Positions 22,288 to 32,187 of a DNA stretch of 64,000 nt are shown here, one piece after another. Source of the DNA: Pseudoalteromonas ruthenica (GTDB lineage Bacteria > Pseudomonadota > Gammaproteobacteria > Enterobacterales > Alteromonadaceae); contig NZ_CP023396.1 in the NCBI RefSeq assembly GCF_008808095.1, forward strand, positions 2,869,501 to 2,933,500, given 5' to 3'. The notes under the pieces were generated by a model that saw only the letters and a program-made list of their open reading frames with translations, searched no databases and had not been told where the DNA came from. The translations under genes were made by a program, and so were the position numbers. The first letter of the stretch is position 1, and each line of letters begins with the position of its first letter.

Positions 22288-22298
22288 GACTGTGCTCC

Positions 22299-22727
22299 TT
22301 AAATGTCTAGAACCTGAGGCTGCTGTGCAGCGTGATTGTGCTCAGTACCTGCGTAAACTTTAAGCTTACGGAACATTGCACGGCCTAGAGGACCACGTGG
22401 CAACATGCCTTTAACCGCTTTTTCAATGATCATCTCAGGCTTGCTAGCTTGAAGTTTCTCAAAGTTAGTAGACTTCAGGCCACCTGGGTAACCAGTGTGC
22501 GCATAGTACATTTTGTTCTGAGCTTTGTTACCAGTTACAGTAACTTTGTCAGCGTTGATTACGATGATGTAGTCACCAGTGTCAACGTGTGGAGTGTACT
22601 CTGCTTTATGCTTACCGCGAAGACGACGAGCGATTTCAGTAGCGATGCGACCTAAAGTTTTACCTTCGGCGTCAACTACGTACCAGTCACGTTTTACTGA
22701 TTCTGGTTTAGCAACAAACGTTTTCAT
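22299..22727 (-). CDS. rplM: Large-subunit ribosomal protein L13
   Basis: 142 residues, same length as E. coli L13. Diagnostic stretches are [34 protein letters not shown] and [13 protein letters not shown]. In E. coli, L13 represses its own operon through the mRNA leader; here a long leader and a hairpin are present upstream, so similar control is plausible. Confidence 0.98.
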   Translation of the reverse strand: MKTFVAKPESVKRDWYVVDAEGKTLGRIATEIARRLRGKHKAEYTPHVDTGDYIIVINADKVTVTGNKAQNKMYYAHTGYPGGLKSTNFEKLQASKPEMIIEKAVKGMLPRGPLGRAMFRKLKVYAGTEHNHAAQQPQVLDI

Positions 22728-22762
22728 TCTAAAAATCCAATGTTTTCAATTTTAAAACCACA

Positions 22763-22780
22763 GGCAGTTTATTAACTGCC
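22763..22780 (-). promoter_or_regulatory. Leader hairpin upstream of rplM
   Basis: Perfect 7-bp inverted repeat GGCAGTT/AACTGCC around a 4-base loop (AATA on the minus strand), about 35 bases before the rplM start, inside the predicted 145-base leader. No T tract. Candidate site for L13 feedback on translation, by analogy with the E. coli operon. Confidence 0.45.
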
Positions 22781-22878
22781 GCTCTACTAATGCTTTAACC
22801 CCTTCGAGTTTAAGACTTGATACTGTAAATAGTGGCTAAGCTAAATACAGTGATAGAACGCAACGTGGCAGGCGCGGG

Positions 22879-22907
22879 AGTATAGCAGTTTGAAAATCCC
22901 TTGGCTA
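22879..22907 (-). promoter_or_regulatory. Predicted sigma70 promoter of rplM-rpsI with G+C-rich discriminator
   Basis: TAGCCA (22902-22907, minus strand) and TATACT (22879-22884) are spaced by 17 bases; they match four and five of six consensus bases. The discriminator after the -10 is CCCGCGCC, typical of stringently controlled ribosomal promoters. Predicted start near 22872, about 145 bases before rplM. Confidence 0.55.
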
Positions 22908-22957
22908 CCGCCGCGCTGATTTTTTATGCAGTGATAGGAGCTGTAAAAACGAACCGA

Positions 22958-24046
22958 CTAAGCTAAATGAGGGCGCTCTAGATATTCGCGTGATTGCATC
23001 TCTTGCAATCGGCTGACACAGCGTTTGAACTCAAAGTTTAAGTTCCCTTGGGTATAAAGCGCTTCAATGGGCGCTTGTGCGGAGATAATCAGCGTCACAT
23101 TACGCTCATAAAATTCATCGACTAACGCAATAAAACGGCGCGCAGCGTCATCATTGTGTTGCCCCATTTGTTTCACATTGGCGAGTAGCACGGTGTTATA
23201 AAGGCGGGAGATTTCCATATAATCCACTTGCGAGCGCGCACTTTCACACAGTTCGGCAAAATCAAACATCACAATGCAGTCACTGACCATGCGTGTTTGA
23301 ATCATCCGCCCTTCGATTTCAATGGCCTCGTTTGCTCTGCCCGGCTCGGGGGATAGTTGCTCGAAATAAGCAAATAGGTTTTGATCCGCTTGCTCATCAA
23401 GCGGACTGTGAAAAATTTCCGCTTGCTCTAAGGTGCGCAAGCGATAATCAACGCCGGAATCGACATTCACTATCTCAGTATTAGCCTTTACCAGCTCAAT
23501 TGCGGGCAGGAAACGTGCCCGCTGCAAGCCATTTTTATACAGCTCATCAGGCACAATATTAGACGTCGCAACTAATACAATCCCTCTCGCAAACAGCGCT
23601 TCCATCAGGCCACCTAATAGCATGGCGTCAGTGATATCCTGAACAAAAAACTCATCAAAGCAGATGATGTCGGTTTCGGCTTTGAGTTTATCGGCCACCA
23701 CCAACAGCGGGTTTTTAACATCTTGTAATTGTTTTAGTTCCTGATGCACACGGTGCATAAAGCGGTGAAAATGCACCCGCATTTTACGCTCAGTCGGCAG
23801 AGCCTCGTAAAAGGTATCGACCAGATAGGTCTTACCACGCCCTACCCCGCCCCAAAAGTAAAGCCCTTTAATGGCCTTCGTGCTATCCTTGGCAAACAGC
23901 TTAGAGAAAAAACCGCGCGGCTTTTCAGGCTGAGCAACAATGTCATCATACAGGCGTTGCAGGTGACGCACCGCGTTTTCTTGTGCTTCATCATGGAGGA
24001 AGTCATCGCGCTGTAAATCTTGTTGATATTTTTGCCAAGGTGTCAT
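22958..24046 (-). CDS. zapE: Cell-division ATPase ZapE
   Basis: 362 residues, AFG1-like AAA ATPase. Walker A GGVGRGKT (66-73), Walker B IICFDEF near 133-139, sensor ATSN. ZapE is recruited late to the Z ring and destabilises FtsZ polymers under stress. It lies between rplM and zapG, as in E. coli, where the neighbours are rplM and yhcB. Confidence 0.94.
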   Translation of the reverse strand: MTPWQKYQQDLQRDDFLHDEAQENAVRHLQRLYDDIVAQPEKPRGFFSKLFAKDSTKAIKGLYFWGGVGRGKTYLVDTFYEALPTERKMRVHFHRFMHRVHQELKQLQDVKNPLLVVADKLKAETDIICFDEFFVQDITDAMLLGGLMEALFARGIVLVATSNIVPDELYKNGLQRARFLPAIELVKANTEIVNVDSGVDYRLRTLEQAEIFHSPLDEQADQNLFAYFEQLSPEPGRANEAIEIEGRMIQTRMVSDCIVMFDFAELCESARSQVDYMEISRLYNTVLLANVKQMGQHNDDAARRFIALVDEFYERNVTLIISAQAPIEALYTQGNLNFEFKRCVSRLQEMQSREYLERPHLA

Positions 24047-24147
24047 GGTGATAGGAGCAATACTAGGGATTAATTTTCGCGCTATCTTAACACGGCTGAC
24101 AACAAAGCGTATATTTGACTCAGTAAAGTTTTCAAAAGGGGAAATTT

Positions 24148-24597
24148 ATGTATACCACTACTTGGCTAGGTATCGTAATTATTGTTGCTGCATGCAGCTT
24201 TTTTGTTGGCAGCTGGATGACTAAACGCCGCTTCAAGCAGGGCGAATTAGAAGAGCAAGCGCAACAAGCGCAAAATGACCTTGAGCGTTACCGTCAGGAT
24301 GTCGCTGATCATTTAGATAACACCAATAAATTAATCGCTAAGCTCAAGGAAAACTACGAACAGTTAGTTAACCATGTACAGCAAAGCGATCACTTATTAA
24401 CTGCAAAACAAGATGTTGATTTAAGCCAGCCTTTTTTCTCAAAAGAAACCACTGAGCAACTGCATGCGTCTTTAAATCAGCGCCCCGAGCGCCAACCCAC
24501 TCGCAGCGTGCACGACAGTCAGCCAACCGATTATGCCAGCGGCGAATCAGGGTTATTTAGTGGTGAGCAAAAGTCTAACGATAAGCAACCTGCCTGA
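24148..24597 (+). CDS. zapG: Division-associated membrane protein ZapG (YhcB, DUF1043)
   Basis: 149 residues. One N-terminal membrane helix (about 4-22) is followed by a Glu/Gln-rich coiled coil (27-85) and a disordered polar C-terminus. This is the YhcB/ZapG architecture, involved in septal peptidoglycan and division. It is divergent from zapE and in line with degQ and degS. GGGG lies a few bases before the ATG. Confidence 0.9.
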   Translation: MYTTTWLGIVIIVAACSFFVGSWMTKRRFKQGELEEQAQQAQNDLERYRQDVADHLDNTNKLIAKLKENYEQLVNHVQQSDHLLTAKQDVDLSQPFFSKETTEQLHASLNQRPERQPTRSVHDSQPTDYASGESGLFSGEQKSNDKQPA

Positions 24598-24623
24598 TAA
24601 ATAGGCAGTTATTTATCTCTTGA

Positions 24624-24652
24624 GGAACTAAATTAACGACCCCATAGTCTGT
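24624..24652 (+). promoter_or_regulatory. Candidate sigmaE promoter of degQ
   Basis: GGAACTA (24624-24630) resembles the sigmaE -35 element GGAACTT, and TCTGT (24648-24652) resembles the -10 (TCTGA in E. coli degP). The spacer is 17 bases, at the long end of the range. The downstream genes being degQ and degS fits envelope-stress control. Confidence 0.45.
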
Positions 24653-24676
24653 ATAGGAAATAGCTTTATAGGTATC

Positions 24677-24693
24677 GGGCTGCATAGCAGCCC
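24677..24693 (+). promoter_or_regulatory. Hairpin in the degQ leader
   Basis: Perfect 7-bp stem GGGCTGC/GCAGCCC with loop ATA, about 10 bases upstream of the GGAG ribosome-binding site (24703-24706). No T tract, so it is not a terminator for zapG. It might affect degQ translation; this is only inference. Confidence 0.4.
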
Positions 24694-24718
24694 CTGTATT
24701 GTGGAGTTTGCCCAGACT

Positions 24719-26071
24719 ATGAAAATGAAGTTATCAATCATCAGTGCCGCTATTTTATCGGCCACTTTACTTGCTCAACCTAGTATCTCTCATGCCAAGC
24801 TGCCCGTCGCAGTAGATGGACAGCAGTTACCAACGCTTGCACCTATGCTCGAGCGCGTCACTCCTGGCGTAGTGAGTATTCGTGTATCCGGCTCAAAAGA
24901 AGTGCGTCGCCGTGTCGACCCATTTGACTTCTTCTTTGGGCGTCCTCAACCTCGTTCACAAAAGCGTCCATTTAGTGGCCTAGGCTCCGGTGTCATCATC
25001 GACGCCGATGAAGGCTATGTAGTGACGAATAACCATGTTATCGCCGATGCCGAGGAAATGGTGGTGACCTTAGAGGATGGTCGTGAATTCGAAGCGACGC
25101 TCGTGGGCGCTGATAAAGAATCAGATATCGCGCTGTTACAAGTTGATGGCGAAGACCTTACTGAAGTCAAACTCGCTGACTCTGATAAGCTCCGTGTCGG
25201 TGACTTTTCTGTCGCTATCGGTAACCCATTTGGTTTAAGCCACACAGTCACCTCAGGTATCGTCAGTGCTCTAGGGCGTAGTGGGCTTAATATCGAAGGC
25301 TATGAAGACTTTATTCAGACCGATGCGGCTATCAACCAAGGTAACTCTGGGGGAGCGCTAGTTAACCTCAAAGGTGAACTAATCGGTATTAACACTGCTA
25401 TTTTAGGTGCTTCCGGTGGTAACGTTGGTATCGGCTTTGCCATCCCCTCTAATATGATGAAAAACTTAGTCGACCAGATTGTTGAGTACGGACAAGTGCG
25501 CCGTGGTTCATTGGGTGTTGCTGGGCGCACATTAGATGCAGGCTATGCCGAAGCCTTGGATCTCGATGTTAAACAAGGTGCAATGGTTGAGCGCGTCGTT
25601 GAAGACTCGGCTGCCGAGAAAGCAGGCATCAAAGCTGGCGATGTTATCATCAGTGTCAACGGTGACGACATTAAGAGCTTTGCTGAATTAGCCGGCAAAA
25701 TTGCTACCCTAGGTGAGGGCAAGGAAGTGGAAATCGGTATTTTCCGTGATGATGAAGAAATCGAGTTAGACGTGACCTTAGCCGCAGCCGACAATGTTAC
25801 AGAGGAAGCCGCCGAAATTCATCGCGCCTTAGCCGGTGCAGAGCTTGAGTCCGGCAAACGTAACGGTATCAAAGGGGTTATTATCAATTCGGTAGACCCC
25901 CGTTCCGTTGCTGCCCGACTGGGCTTGGAAGAGGGAGACATTATTACTCAGGTCAACCGTGAGCGGGTAGAAACCGTGCGTGAGCTTGCTAATCTAATCA
26001 AAGATATTCAAGGTAATATTGTGCTGGTAGTACGCCGTGGCAATAGCACCTTCTTCGCGCCTATTCAGTAA
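24719..26071 (+). CDS. degQ: Periplasmic serine endoprotease DegQ (Do-like)
   Basis: 450 residues from ATG 24719; the frame extends upstream to a GTG at 24701, but the signal peptide begins naturally at MKMKLSII and GGAG lies 12 bases before. Trypsin-like triad: His106 in NNHVIAD, Asp136 in SDIALL, Ser210 in GNSGGAL. Two PDZ domains follow (about 255-345 and 360-448). The protein degrades and chaperones misfolded periplasmic proteins. It could equally be called DegP, but the pairing with degS is the degQ-degS arrangement. Confidence 0.93.
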   Translation: MKMKLSIISAAILSATLLAQPSISHAKLPVAVDGQQLPTLAPMLERVTPGVVSIRVSGSKEVRRRVDPFDFFFGRPQPRSQKRPFSGLGSGVIIDADEGYVVTNNHVIADAEEMVVTLEDGREFEATLVGADKESDIALLQVDGEDLTEVKLADSDKLRVGDFSVAIGNPFGLSHTVTSGIVSALGRSGLNIEGYEDFIQTDAAINQGNSGGALVNLKGELIGINTAILGASGGNVGIGFAIPSNMMKNLVDQIVEYGQVRRGSLGVAGRTLDAGYAEALDLDVKQGAMVERVVEDSAAEKAGIKAGDVIISVNGDDIKSFAELAGKIATLGEGKEVEIGIFRDDEEIELDVTLAAADNVTEEAAEIHRALAGAELESGKRNGIKGVIINSVDPRSVAARLGLEEGDIITQVNRERVETVRELANLIKDIQGNIVLVVRRGNSTFFAPIQ

Positions 26072-26095
26072 CCCCTGCTGTGCTTTAACAACATT

Positions 26096-26125
26096 CAACA
26101 GCGGCGCCCTTGCCGCTGTTGTCGT
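26096..26125 (+). terminator. Hairpin terminator after degQ
   Basis: A 10-bp perfect stem CAACAGCGGC/GCCGCTGTTG with a 6-base loop lies about 25 bases after the degQ stop. It is followed by TCGTTTA, a weak T tract, so read-through to degS may occur. Confidence 0.65.
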
Positions 26126-26175
26126 TTATGTGCCATCATTGCCTAAGCTTATAAATAAATAATAATTATTATCTC

Positions 26176-27258
26176 GTGCTGAAAAAGATTAAGTTCGCCT
26201 TGCTGCCGCTATTAAGTGGTCTGGGTATCGCCTTTATTATTGTGCTCGCCACTCCGTCTTTGCGTGATGCTTTGCTCCCCATTCTCTCCGCTGATGACTT
26301 TACTGGCTCCCATATGAGCTACGCTAAAGCGGTACGCCGCGCCGCGCCCGCAGTGGTCACAGTGTATTCTGAGCGCATCTCGACTCAGCCACGTTACATG
26401 CAAAGACAGAACACCGTATCTGAACTCGGCTCAGGCGTACTAATGAGTCCAGACGGCTACATTTTGACTAACTACCATGTCATTAATAATGCTGATTTAG
26501 TCGAGGTCATTCTTGCTGACGGACGCCGTTTTAGTGAGGTGCAGTTAGTAGGGTTCGATACCGTTACTGATTTGGCATTATTGAAAGTCGCGGGAGAGAA
26601 TCTACCAGCTATCCCGGTTGATAACGACTTCAAACCTCAGGTTGGCGATGTGGTCCTGGCTATTGGTAACCCTCTTAACTTAGGGCAAACCATTACTCAG
26701 GGGATTATTAGTGCCACCGGAAAGCAACGAGTAACCGACAGCTCCCACAGTAGCCTGCTACAAATGGATGCTGCAATAAATGTCGGTAACTCAGGCGGAG
26801 CCTTAGTGAATTCTCATGGCGACTTGGTTGGCATTACCTCAGCACAGTTTAAAACCCGAGCGAACCTCGATATTCAAGGGATCTTCTTTGCTGTTCCCTA
26901 CTCTCTCGCTAAGGATGTTATGGATAAGCTTATTCGCTATGGTCGAGTTGTGCGTGGCTACATGGGCATGGATGTAACCGCTGTCGATCAGCAAGGTCGG
27001 GAAGTCACTAATAACCATATGGCCATCGCCGGTATGCGTATTAATAAAATGGATCCACTCGGTCCGGCGTGGCGAGCTGGTATCAAAGAAGGCGATATTG
27101 TCGTCAGCATGGGCGGGCATTCGGTGAGTAATATCCAACAGACTCTGGAGCGCATTGCCAATACCGAACCGGGGACTGAACTTGAGGTGGAACTCTACCG
27201 TGATGGTGAGCCGCACACCTTGACGGTCACCGTCGCTGAACTAGAAACCCGGTTATAA
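26176..27258 (+). CDS. degS: Membrane-anchored serine protease DegS (sigmaE pathway)
   Basis: 360 residues from a GTG start. One N-terminal membrane helix (about 8-25) anchors it with the protease in the periplasm. Triad His101 (NYHVIN), Asp132 (TDLALL), Ser206 (GNSGGAL), one PDZ domain (about 265-355). The RRAAPAVV lead-in matches E. coli DegS. It senses unfolded outer-membrane porins and makes the first cut in RseA. No strong ribosome-binding site precedes the GTG. Confidence 0.93.
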   Translation: MLKKIKFALLPLLSGLGIAFIIVLATPSLRDALLPILSADDFTGSHMSYAKAVRRAAPAVVTVYSERISTQPRYMQRQNTVSELGSGVLMSPDGYILTNYHVINNADLVEVILADGRRFSEVQLVGFDTVTDLALLKVAGENLPAIPVDNDFKPQVGDVVLAIGNPLNLGQTITQGIISATGKQRVTDSSHSSLLQMDAAINVGNSGGALVNSHGDLVGITSAQFKTRANLDIQGIFFAVPYSLAKDVMDKLIRYGRVVRGYMGMDVTAVDQQGREVTNNHMAIAGMRINKMDPLGPAWRAGIKEGDIVVSMGGHSVSNIQQTLERIANTEPGTELEVELYRDGEPHTLTVTVAELETRL

Positions 27259-27282
27259 TCGAACACACCCACATTCCCATCT

Positions 27283-27309
27283 AAAAAGGCCGCTATCAGC
27301 GGCCTTTTT
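27283..27309. terminator. Bidirectional terminator between degS and murA
   Basis: A 7-bp stem GGCCGCT/AGCGGCC with a three-base loop is flanked by five A on one side and five T on the other, so it can serve both convergent genes. It lies 24 bases after each stop approximately. Confidence 0.92.
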
Positions 27310-27332
27310 CTATTACCAAGTTAATAGCGAGA

Positions 27333-28604
<1,272 letters not shown>

Positions 28605-28862
28605 TTACTGCGGAAGGATAAACTTACGTTCGCGTTGCCATTGCTCTGGCGTAAAAGCGCGAATAGAAACCGCATGAATGGTGCCGTCTGAGATTTTTTC
28701 CATCAGTGGTTTATAAACAAGCTGTTGCTTTTTCACTGGTGTGAGCCCATCGAAGCAGTCACCCACGGCAATTACTTGGTAATGGGTCCCTTCTACTTTT
28801 ACGATTATCTCTTCAAGACCTAGCTCTTGTTTTAATAAAGCTTCTACTTGACTGCTTTGCAT
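28605..28862 (-). CDS. ibaG: BolA-family protein IbaG
   Basis: 85 residues from ATG 28862; two in-frame GTG codons upstream would overlap mlaB, and the ATG gives the standard length (84 in E. coli). HYQVIAVGDCFDGLTPVKKQQLVYKPL is the BolA fold core, with KKQQLVY and HAVSIRAFTPEQW as landmarks. BolA/IbaG proteins work with monothiol glutaredoxins in Fe-S and acid-stress biology. Conserved between mlaB and murA. Confidence 0.93.
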   Translation of the reverse strand: MQSSQVEALLKQELGLEEIIVKVEGTHYQVIAVGDCFDGLTPVKKQQLVYKPLMEKISDGTIHAVSIRAFTPEQWQRERKFILPQ

Positions 28863-28867
28863 CACTC

Positions 28868-29158
28868 TCACTCAAAAATACTTTCGACCTGTCCCAACTG
28901 CATAAGTTTATGCAACTGCTCAGGTATATGGTTTAGTTGTAACTGGCGCCCTTGGCGTTGCAGTTGCGACGATGCCTGAATAAGCCACGCTAAGCCTGCA
29001 GTATCGACTCGCGTCACTTCGCTCAAATCGATTTCCACTTGCTCTTGGCCTTGCACAAGCTGCTCACTTAAGCGTTTATCGGCAACGCTGTAGCGAGTTA
29101 GCTCACCGGCAATGGCAAAGTGCTGTGGCTTTATTTGTTGCAGCGACAGCTTACTCAT
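28868..29158 (-). CDS. mlaB: Mla phospholipid transporter STAS subunit MlaB
   Basis: 96 residues from ATG 29158, which has GAGGT ten bases upstream; GTG/ATG codons up to 29170 are alternatives. The STAS fold is shown by IDLSEVTRVDTAGLAWLI. MlaB stabilises the MlaFEDB complex of the inner membrane. The start lies a few bases from the mlaC stop, in frame overlap-free from 29158. Confidence 0.9.
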   Translation of the reverse strand: MSKLSLQQIKPQHFAIAGELTRYSVADKRLSEQLVQGQEQVEIDLSEVTRVDTAGLAWLIQASSQLQRQGRQLQLNHIPEQLHKLMQLGQVESIFE

Positions 29159-29834
29159 CGACACCATCACCTCGAAATTGCACAGGTAACTGGCTTTTCT
29201 TATCTAGTAAATCAATCACGTGCTCAATACCTTCTTGGCGCAAAATACCGTGTATTTCGCTTTGCTTGGCATCAAGCAAACTGATGCCTTCGGCGATCAT
29301 GTCATAAGCACGCCATTGGTTGTCGTTATCCTTACGCACTTTGAAGCCAATATCAATGTCTGGTTTGCCTGGGTCCTTAATGGTGGTCTTTACCACAACC
29401 ACATTCGCATCACCAACATCGCGAGGCGCAGCAAACTCAACCTTTTGGTTCGTGTACTGCGTAAACACCCCAGCATAGGTGGTTACCAAGTAGTTTTTGA
29501 AGACATCAATAAAGCGCTTTATATGGGCTATCGCCTGCTTTTTCTCTTCGGGGTCTTCGATACTGCGCGCTTTTTGAATATAGCTTGCGAGCATACGATA
29601 AGACGCATACTTATAGTCGATATAGGGCAACAGCTCTTCTTCGACAATAACCTTTAGGTATTCTTTATCGGCTTGAATTTTCTGTTGATCGCGCTCAACA
29701 CGTTTAAAGGTGTTATCAGCAACCTGACGCACCATTTTATAAGGTTCACTTAAATCCACCTCTTGTGCCTGTAAGCTAGAAGTGGCGGCCAAGAGTACGG
29801 CAGTTAAAACAATGAACAGCTTACGCATAATCAT
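29151..29834 (-). CDS. mlaC: Periplasmic phospholipid-binding protein MlaC
   Basis: 227 residues with a signal peptide (cleavage near LQAQE, 23-25). It shuttles phospholipid between MlaA-OmpC at the outer membrane and MlaFEDB. The Ttg2D-type segments RSIEDPEEKKQAI and FKVRKDNDNQWRAYDMIAEGIS match, the latter quoted by position at about 172-192. The ATG overlaps the mlaD stop as TAATG. Confidence 0.95.
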   Translation of the reverse strand: MIMRKLFIVLTAVLLAATSSLQAQEVDLSEPYKMVRQVADNTFKRVERDQQKIQADKEYLKVIVEEELLPYIDYKYASYRMLASYIQKARSIEDPEEKKQAIAHIKRFIDVFKNYLVTTYAGVFTQYTNQKVEFAAPRDVGDANVVVVKTTIKDPGKPDIDIGFKVRKDNDNQWRAYDMIAEGISLLDAKQSEIHGILRQEGIEHVIDLLDKKSQLPVQFRGDGVDE

Positions 29835-30388
29835 TACTCGCTACTTTGATTAAATAAAAACTGGCCGATAAGCTCTTCTAAAACCAAGGCTGATTTGGTG
29901 TCAGTGATCATATCGCCATCCTTGAGCGCTTTCGTTTGTACGCCAAATACGGCATCTATCGAAAGCTCATCCTCGCTTTGTGCCTGCGCCACTTCATTGC
30001 CTAAACAACTTTGCTGTGCCGAGTCACTCGCTATGACCGGGGAAATACCCAAATACTGCTCGCCGAGTATGCCCGAGGTTAATATCGATACCGATGTGGC
30101 ATCGGAAAACTTACACTCATATTGGTTGTCGATGGCCATTTCAACCACAGGAACAAATTCACTGGGGTGCACTTGGATGCCCTCAACACGGCCAACCACA
30201 ACGCCACCGACTTTAATCGGAGCGCGTGTTTTCAACGATCCTATATTTTCAAACTTAGCCTGCAATGAATAAGTGCCATTACTACCAGCTAATCCCGCAT
30301 TGGCGACCTTTAAAGCCAGAATTGCCAGCGCCGCCACACCAAGAGTGACAAAGAAGCCGACTAAAATTTCAATTTTTCTCGAATTCAT
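29834..30388 (-). CDS. mlaD: Mla substrate-binding MCE protein MlaD
   Basis: 184 residues. One membrane helix at 8-28 and an MCE domain (about 40-118), seen in KFENIGSLKTRAPIKVGGVVVGRV and LTSGILGEQYLGI. MlaD hexamers form the periplasmic channel base of the transporter. A polar tail of about 60 residues follows. It starts 12 bases after mlaE. Confidence 0.95.
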   Translation of the reverse strand: MNSRKIEILVGFFVTLGVAALAILALKVANAGLAGSNGTYSLQAKFENIGSLKTRAPIKVGGVVVGRVEGIQVHPSEFVPVVEMAIDNQYECKFSDATSVSILTSGILGEQYLGISPVIASDSAQQSCLGNEVAQAQSEDELSIDAVFGVQTKALKDGDMITDTKSALVLEELIGQFLFNQSSE

Positions 30389-30400
30389 GGTGTTAATCCT

Positions 30401-31192
30401 TTAGCCGCCAAACATTACGGCGGTCAAAATAAAATCGAAGCCAAGAACGGCTAATGATGAATGCACAACGGTTTCTGTGGTCGCTTTACTGATCCCCTCA
30501 GAGGTCGGGATACAGTCATAGCCTTTGTATAGGGCTATCCAGGTTACCAACAAGGCGAAGACAAAGCTTTTAATCAGGCCGTTGAGAACGTCTTTTTCGA
30601 ACGACACTTGCGCTTGCATAATAGACCAGAAGCTGCCTCTATCTACACCAAGCCAATCTACGCCCACTAAATGTGCGCCGATGATGGCAATAGCAGAGAA
30701 GATCAGCGCAAGCAGCGGCATACTAATCATGCCGGCCCAAAAGCGTGGTGAAATGACGCGCTTTAGCGGGTCTACAGCCATCATTTCTAAACTCGTTAAC
30801 TGCTCGGTGGCTTTCATTAAACCAATTTCGGCGGTTAACGCACTACCAGCGCGACCAGCAAATAACAGCGCCGTCACCACCGGCCCTAGTTCGCGTAATA
30901 GGCTCAAAGCAACCAGGGGCCCCAAGCTATCTTCTGCGCCGTAATCAACTAATACGGTATAGCCTTGCAGAGCTAAGACCATGCCAATAAACAGCCCTGA
31001 CACCAAAATAATAATCAGTGACTGAAAACCCACCATATACAGCTGTCGAATTAATAAGGGCGTGCCTTTGCGCACATTAGGAACACTAATTAAGGCACCC
31101 AGCAACATCTGTGTAGCGCGCCCCATCGACGCGAAACGGCTTAGACTTTTATGTCCAAGGCGTTGCCACAAATTAAGCAGCGACTGCATCAT
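30401..31192 (-). CDS. mlaE: Mla transporter permease MlaE
   Basis: 263 residues, five to six membrane helices. The MlaE/Ttg2B signatures [20 protein letters not shown] and [13 protein letters not shown] are present. Its ATG overlaps the mlaF stop by 4 bases. Confidence 0.96.
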   Translation of the reverse strand: MMQSLLNLWQRLGHKSLSRFASMGRATQMLLGALISVPNVRKGTPLLIRQLYMVGFQSLIIILVSGLFIGMVLALQGYTVLVDYGAEDSLGPLVALSLLRELGPVVTALLFAGRAGSALTAEIGLMKATEQLTSLEMMAVDPLKRVISPRFWAGMISMPLLALIFSAIAIIGAHLVGVDWLGVDRGSFWSIMQAQVSFEKDVLNGLIKSFVFALLVTWIALYKGYDCIPTSEGISKATTETVVHSSLAVLGFDFILTAVMFGG

Positions 31193-31983
31193 GACAACAA
31201 CTCCTGTTCATAAGGCTCAGCATCAAAGTGAAAAGGCACTGGCCCATCGGACAGCCCTTGCAGAAACTGCTGCACTAAGGGCGATTCATGTTCGCGCATT
31301 TGAGCTGGGCTGCCACTGCCAATCACCCCTTTGTCGGCGAGAATAATCACGTGGTCGGCGATACTCAACACCTCTTGTACATCGTGGGTAACAATCAAAG
31401 AAGACAACCCCAACACTTCGTTGAGTGATTTAATTAGCCGCACTAACACGCCCATTGAGATGGGGTCTTGTCCGGCGAAAGGCTCATCATACATGATAAA
31501 CTCAGGGTCTAGGGCTATCGCGCGAGCCAAAGCAGCGCGGCGTGCCATCCCCCCGGACAACTCAGCAGGCATTAAATCTTTTGCGCCACGTAAGCCAACC
31601 GCTTGTAGTTTCATTAACACCACCAAGCGAATTAACTCCTCACTGAGTTCAGTGTGCTCTCTAAGAGGAAAGGCGATATTGTCATACACCGACATATCGG
31701 TAAACAGCGCACCACTTTGAAACAACATGCTCATTTTTGTTCGCGCTTGATAAAGCGCCGAACGTGACATGCTTGGAATGCTATTGCCTTGAAATAAAAT
31801 ATCGCCCGAATCGGGCTTTAATTGCCCACCAATCAGCCTGAGCAAAGTGGTTTTACCTATACCACTTGGGCCCATAACAGCAGTGATCTTCCCTTTCGGA
31901 ATGGTAAAGTCCATATTTTGATAGATAACACGCTCTCCGCGCGAGAAGGTAACATCCTTGATTTCTACTATTGGTTGCGACAA
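31189..31983 (-). CDS. mlaF: Mla transporter ATPase MlaF
   Basis: 264 residues, ABC ATPase. Walker [10 protein letters not shown] (38-46), signature [14 protein letters not shown], Walker [11 protein letters not shown] followed by a QDP, and the H-loop IVTHD. It is the first gene of mlaFEDCB-ibaG-murA and powers retrograde phospholipid transport that keeps the outer membrane asymmetric. The 204-base divergent gap to the antiporter gene should hold promoters for both operons. Confidence 0.96.
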   Translation of the reverse strand: MSQPIVEIKDVTFSRGERVIYQNMDFTIPKGKITAVMGPSGIGKTTLLRLIGGQLKPDSGDILFQGNSIPSMSRSALYQARTKMSMLFQSGALFTDMSVYDNIAFPLREHTELSEELIRLVVLMKLQAVGLRGAKDLMPAELSGGMARRAALARAIALDPEFIMYDEPFAGQDPISMGVLVRLIKSLNEVLGLSSLIVTHDVQEVLSIADHVIILADKGVIGSGSPAQMREHESPLVQQFLQGLSDGPVPFHFDAEPYEQELLS

Positions 31984-32187
31984 GTCGCTCTCCCGCTCAT
32001 TTCTATCATTAGGCCTCGTATTTTAAAGTTTTTTTACGCTGAGGGAAAAAAGATTCTGTAAATTTTTGTAAGCCCGTTCAAATTCCTGCTCAGTGGAACA
32101 CCTAAACACACGGTTTTCTTACACAAACACAGCCCAGTTTGTTACTATCTGCGCCAAGGTTTCACTTACATCAATGGCTCACTAATC

